Assembly (NCBI GenBank): GCA_946886175.1
Contig: CAMPIA010000019.1
Location: 1-12,993 of the forward strand
Source: an uncultured Altererythrobacter sp.
GTDB taxonomy: Bacteria > Pseudomonadota > Alphaproteobacteria > Sphingomonadales > Sphingomonadaceae
Reading direction: 5' to 3'
Length of the DNA: 12,993 bases
The notes under the pieces are model-generated. The model was not told where the DNA came from, made no database searches, and saw nothing but the letters and a program-made list of their open reading frames with translations. The position numbers were made by a program, and so were the translations under genes. Each line of letters starts with the position of its first letter. Within the stretch, counting starts at the first letter, position 1. Positions 12,261-12,993 of the stretch are shown piece after piece.

Positions 12261-12993
12261 ATGGAACTGAAGCGCGTGACGCTCGCCAACGGGATCGAGC
12301 TCGACGTGGTGGATACCGGTCCGAAGGACGCGCCGGCGCTGGTCTTCCTCCACGGCTTTCCCGAAAGCCATCGCACCTGGCGGCATCAGGTCGCGCATTT
12401 TTCCGATCGCTTCCGCTGTATCGCGCCCGATCAGCGCGGCTATCGCGGATCGTCGAAGCCGCAGGAGGTCGAGGCTTATACGCCCGACAAATTGATCGGC
12501 GATGTGTTCCTGCTCGCCGATGCGCTGGGGATCGACCATTTCACCGTGGTCGGGCACGACTGGGGCGGCGCGATCGCCTGGGGCACCGCGCTCGCCGGAC
12601 AGGCCAACGGCCGGGTGACGCGCGCGGTGGTCGCCAATGCGCCGCATCCGGCGATCTTCCAGAAGCTGCTCTACACCGACCAGCGGCAGCGAACCTCGAG
12701 CCAGTACATGCGCGGCTTCCGCGATCCGGCAAACGACGCGCTCGTGCGAGAGCACGGCCTCGCCGGCATCCTGATGCAGGAGATCAAGTGGGATCGCCCC
12801 GACCAGATGGAGCCCGAGGAACGCGAAGCGCTGCTGAAGGACTGGCAGGACCGCGAGGCCGCCTTCGGCATGCTCAACTGGTATCGTGCGAGCCCGATCG
12901 ACATTCCGCCGCTGGATGCGCCCTATACGCTGCCGGAAGGCTGGACCCCGCCGCCGCTGCCCAAGCTGACGATCCCGACGCTGGTGATCTGGG
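12261..12993 (+). CDS. Alpha/beta hydrolase, epoxide hydrolase-like (3' end outside window)
   Basis: The frame runs 244 codons from the ATG at 12261 to the window edge with no stop. HGFPES at 31-36 is the oxyanion-hole HGxP motif, and GHDWGG at 98-103 places Asp100 as nucleophile. An Asp nucleophile with HGFPES and DQRGYRGSSKP (57-67) points to soluble epoxide hydrolases or haloalkane dehalogenases, the former more likely. The cap domain begins after about residue 120; the LPKLTIPTLVIW strand before the catalytic acid is at the very end, so the acid and the final His are not visible. GAGGGATGAGG before the start, overlapping the SDR stop, is the ribosome binding site. A lyase- or hydrolase-type step on a reactive epoxide would suit the electrophile theme, by inference only. 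Confidence 0.9.
   Translation, partial: MELKRVTLANGIELDVVDTGPKDAPALVFLHGFPESHRTWRHQVAHFSDRFRCIAPDQRGYRGSSKPQEVEAYTPDKLIGDVFLLADALGIDHFTVVGHDWGGAIAWGTALAGQANGRVTRAVVANAPHPAIFQKLLYTDQRQRTSSQYMRGFRDPANDALVREHGLAGILMQEIKWDRPDQMEPEEREALLKDWQDREAAFGMLNWYRASPIDIPPLDAPYTLPEGWTPPPLPKLTIPTLVIW

Noticed and set aside
1..12993. Mobile element, prophage, CRISPR or RNA-gene signals
   Set aside because: I saw no transposase, integrase, terminal inverted repeats, spaced repeat array, tRNA clover-leaf or rRNA sequence; the repeats found are within duplicated coding regions or short regulatory sites.

Overview
The window is GC-rich, gene-dense, single-contig bacterial chromosome with short intergenic gaps, many 4-nt ATGA/GTGA overlaps and Shine-Dalgarno sites of the GGAG type. 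The protein families (several glutathione S-transferases, BolA, a J-domain protein with an N-terminal Cys motif, MpaB/DUF2236, pirin) and the codon bias look like an alphaproteobacterium, most likely a sphingomonad (Sphingomonadaceae/Erythrobacteraceae). That placement is inference from family resemblance. No tRNA, rRNA, CRISPR array, insertion sequence or phage gene was seen.

Layout. (1) At the left edge a truncated minus-strand gene starts divergently from an MpaB/DUF2236 oxygenase-like gene (153-992). (2) An HxlR-family regulator with a C-terminal SCP2-like domain lies on the minus strand (993-1691), tail to tail with the oxygenase gene and divergent from what follows. The short regulator/VOC intergenic region carries a 12-bp direct repeat with 21-bp periodicity and a dyad overlapping a TACAAT box, a good operator candidate. 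(3) From 1760 to 7798 ten co-directional genes run with gaps of 38 bp or less: VOC, GST, double DUF1428, single DUF1428, GST, double-domain VOC, PhnB-like VOC, GST, GST and an SRPBCC/AHSA1 protein. (4) After a 137-bp gap with a hairpin and a TTGACA promoter-like box comes a GST-GFA pair (7936-8921). (5) A J-domain protein (minus, 8926-9534) converges with the GFA gene; the two stop codons share a 12-bp palindrome. (6) Divergent from it, a second tight operon runs bolA, GST, pirin, SDR, alpha/beta hydrolase (epoxide hydrolase-like) off the right edge.

How the genes may work together. Six GSTs, four VOC domains in three genes, a GFA-type zinc protein and BolA (a partner of glutathione-dependent monothiol glutaredoxins) point to a thiol/electrophile-handling locus. 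The regulator contains a single cysteine at the position of the conserved redox cysteine of the HxlR/DUF24 family, so a thiol-switch-controlled detoxification operon is a reasonable hypothesis. No substrate can be read from the sequence. The locus also shows local gene amplification: three of the GSTs are close paralogues of one subfamily, and three DUF1428 domains lie in a row, two fused in one gene, with a 46-bp exact DNA repeat between the two genes. All families are known; the combination and the subfamily active sites are what merit attention.
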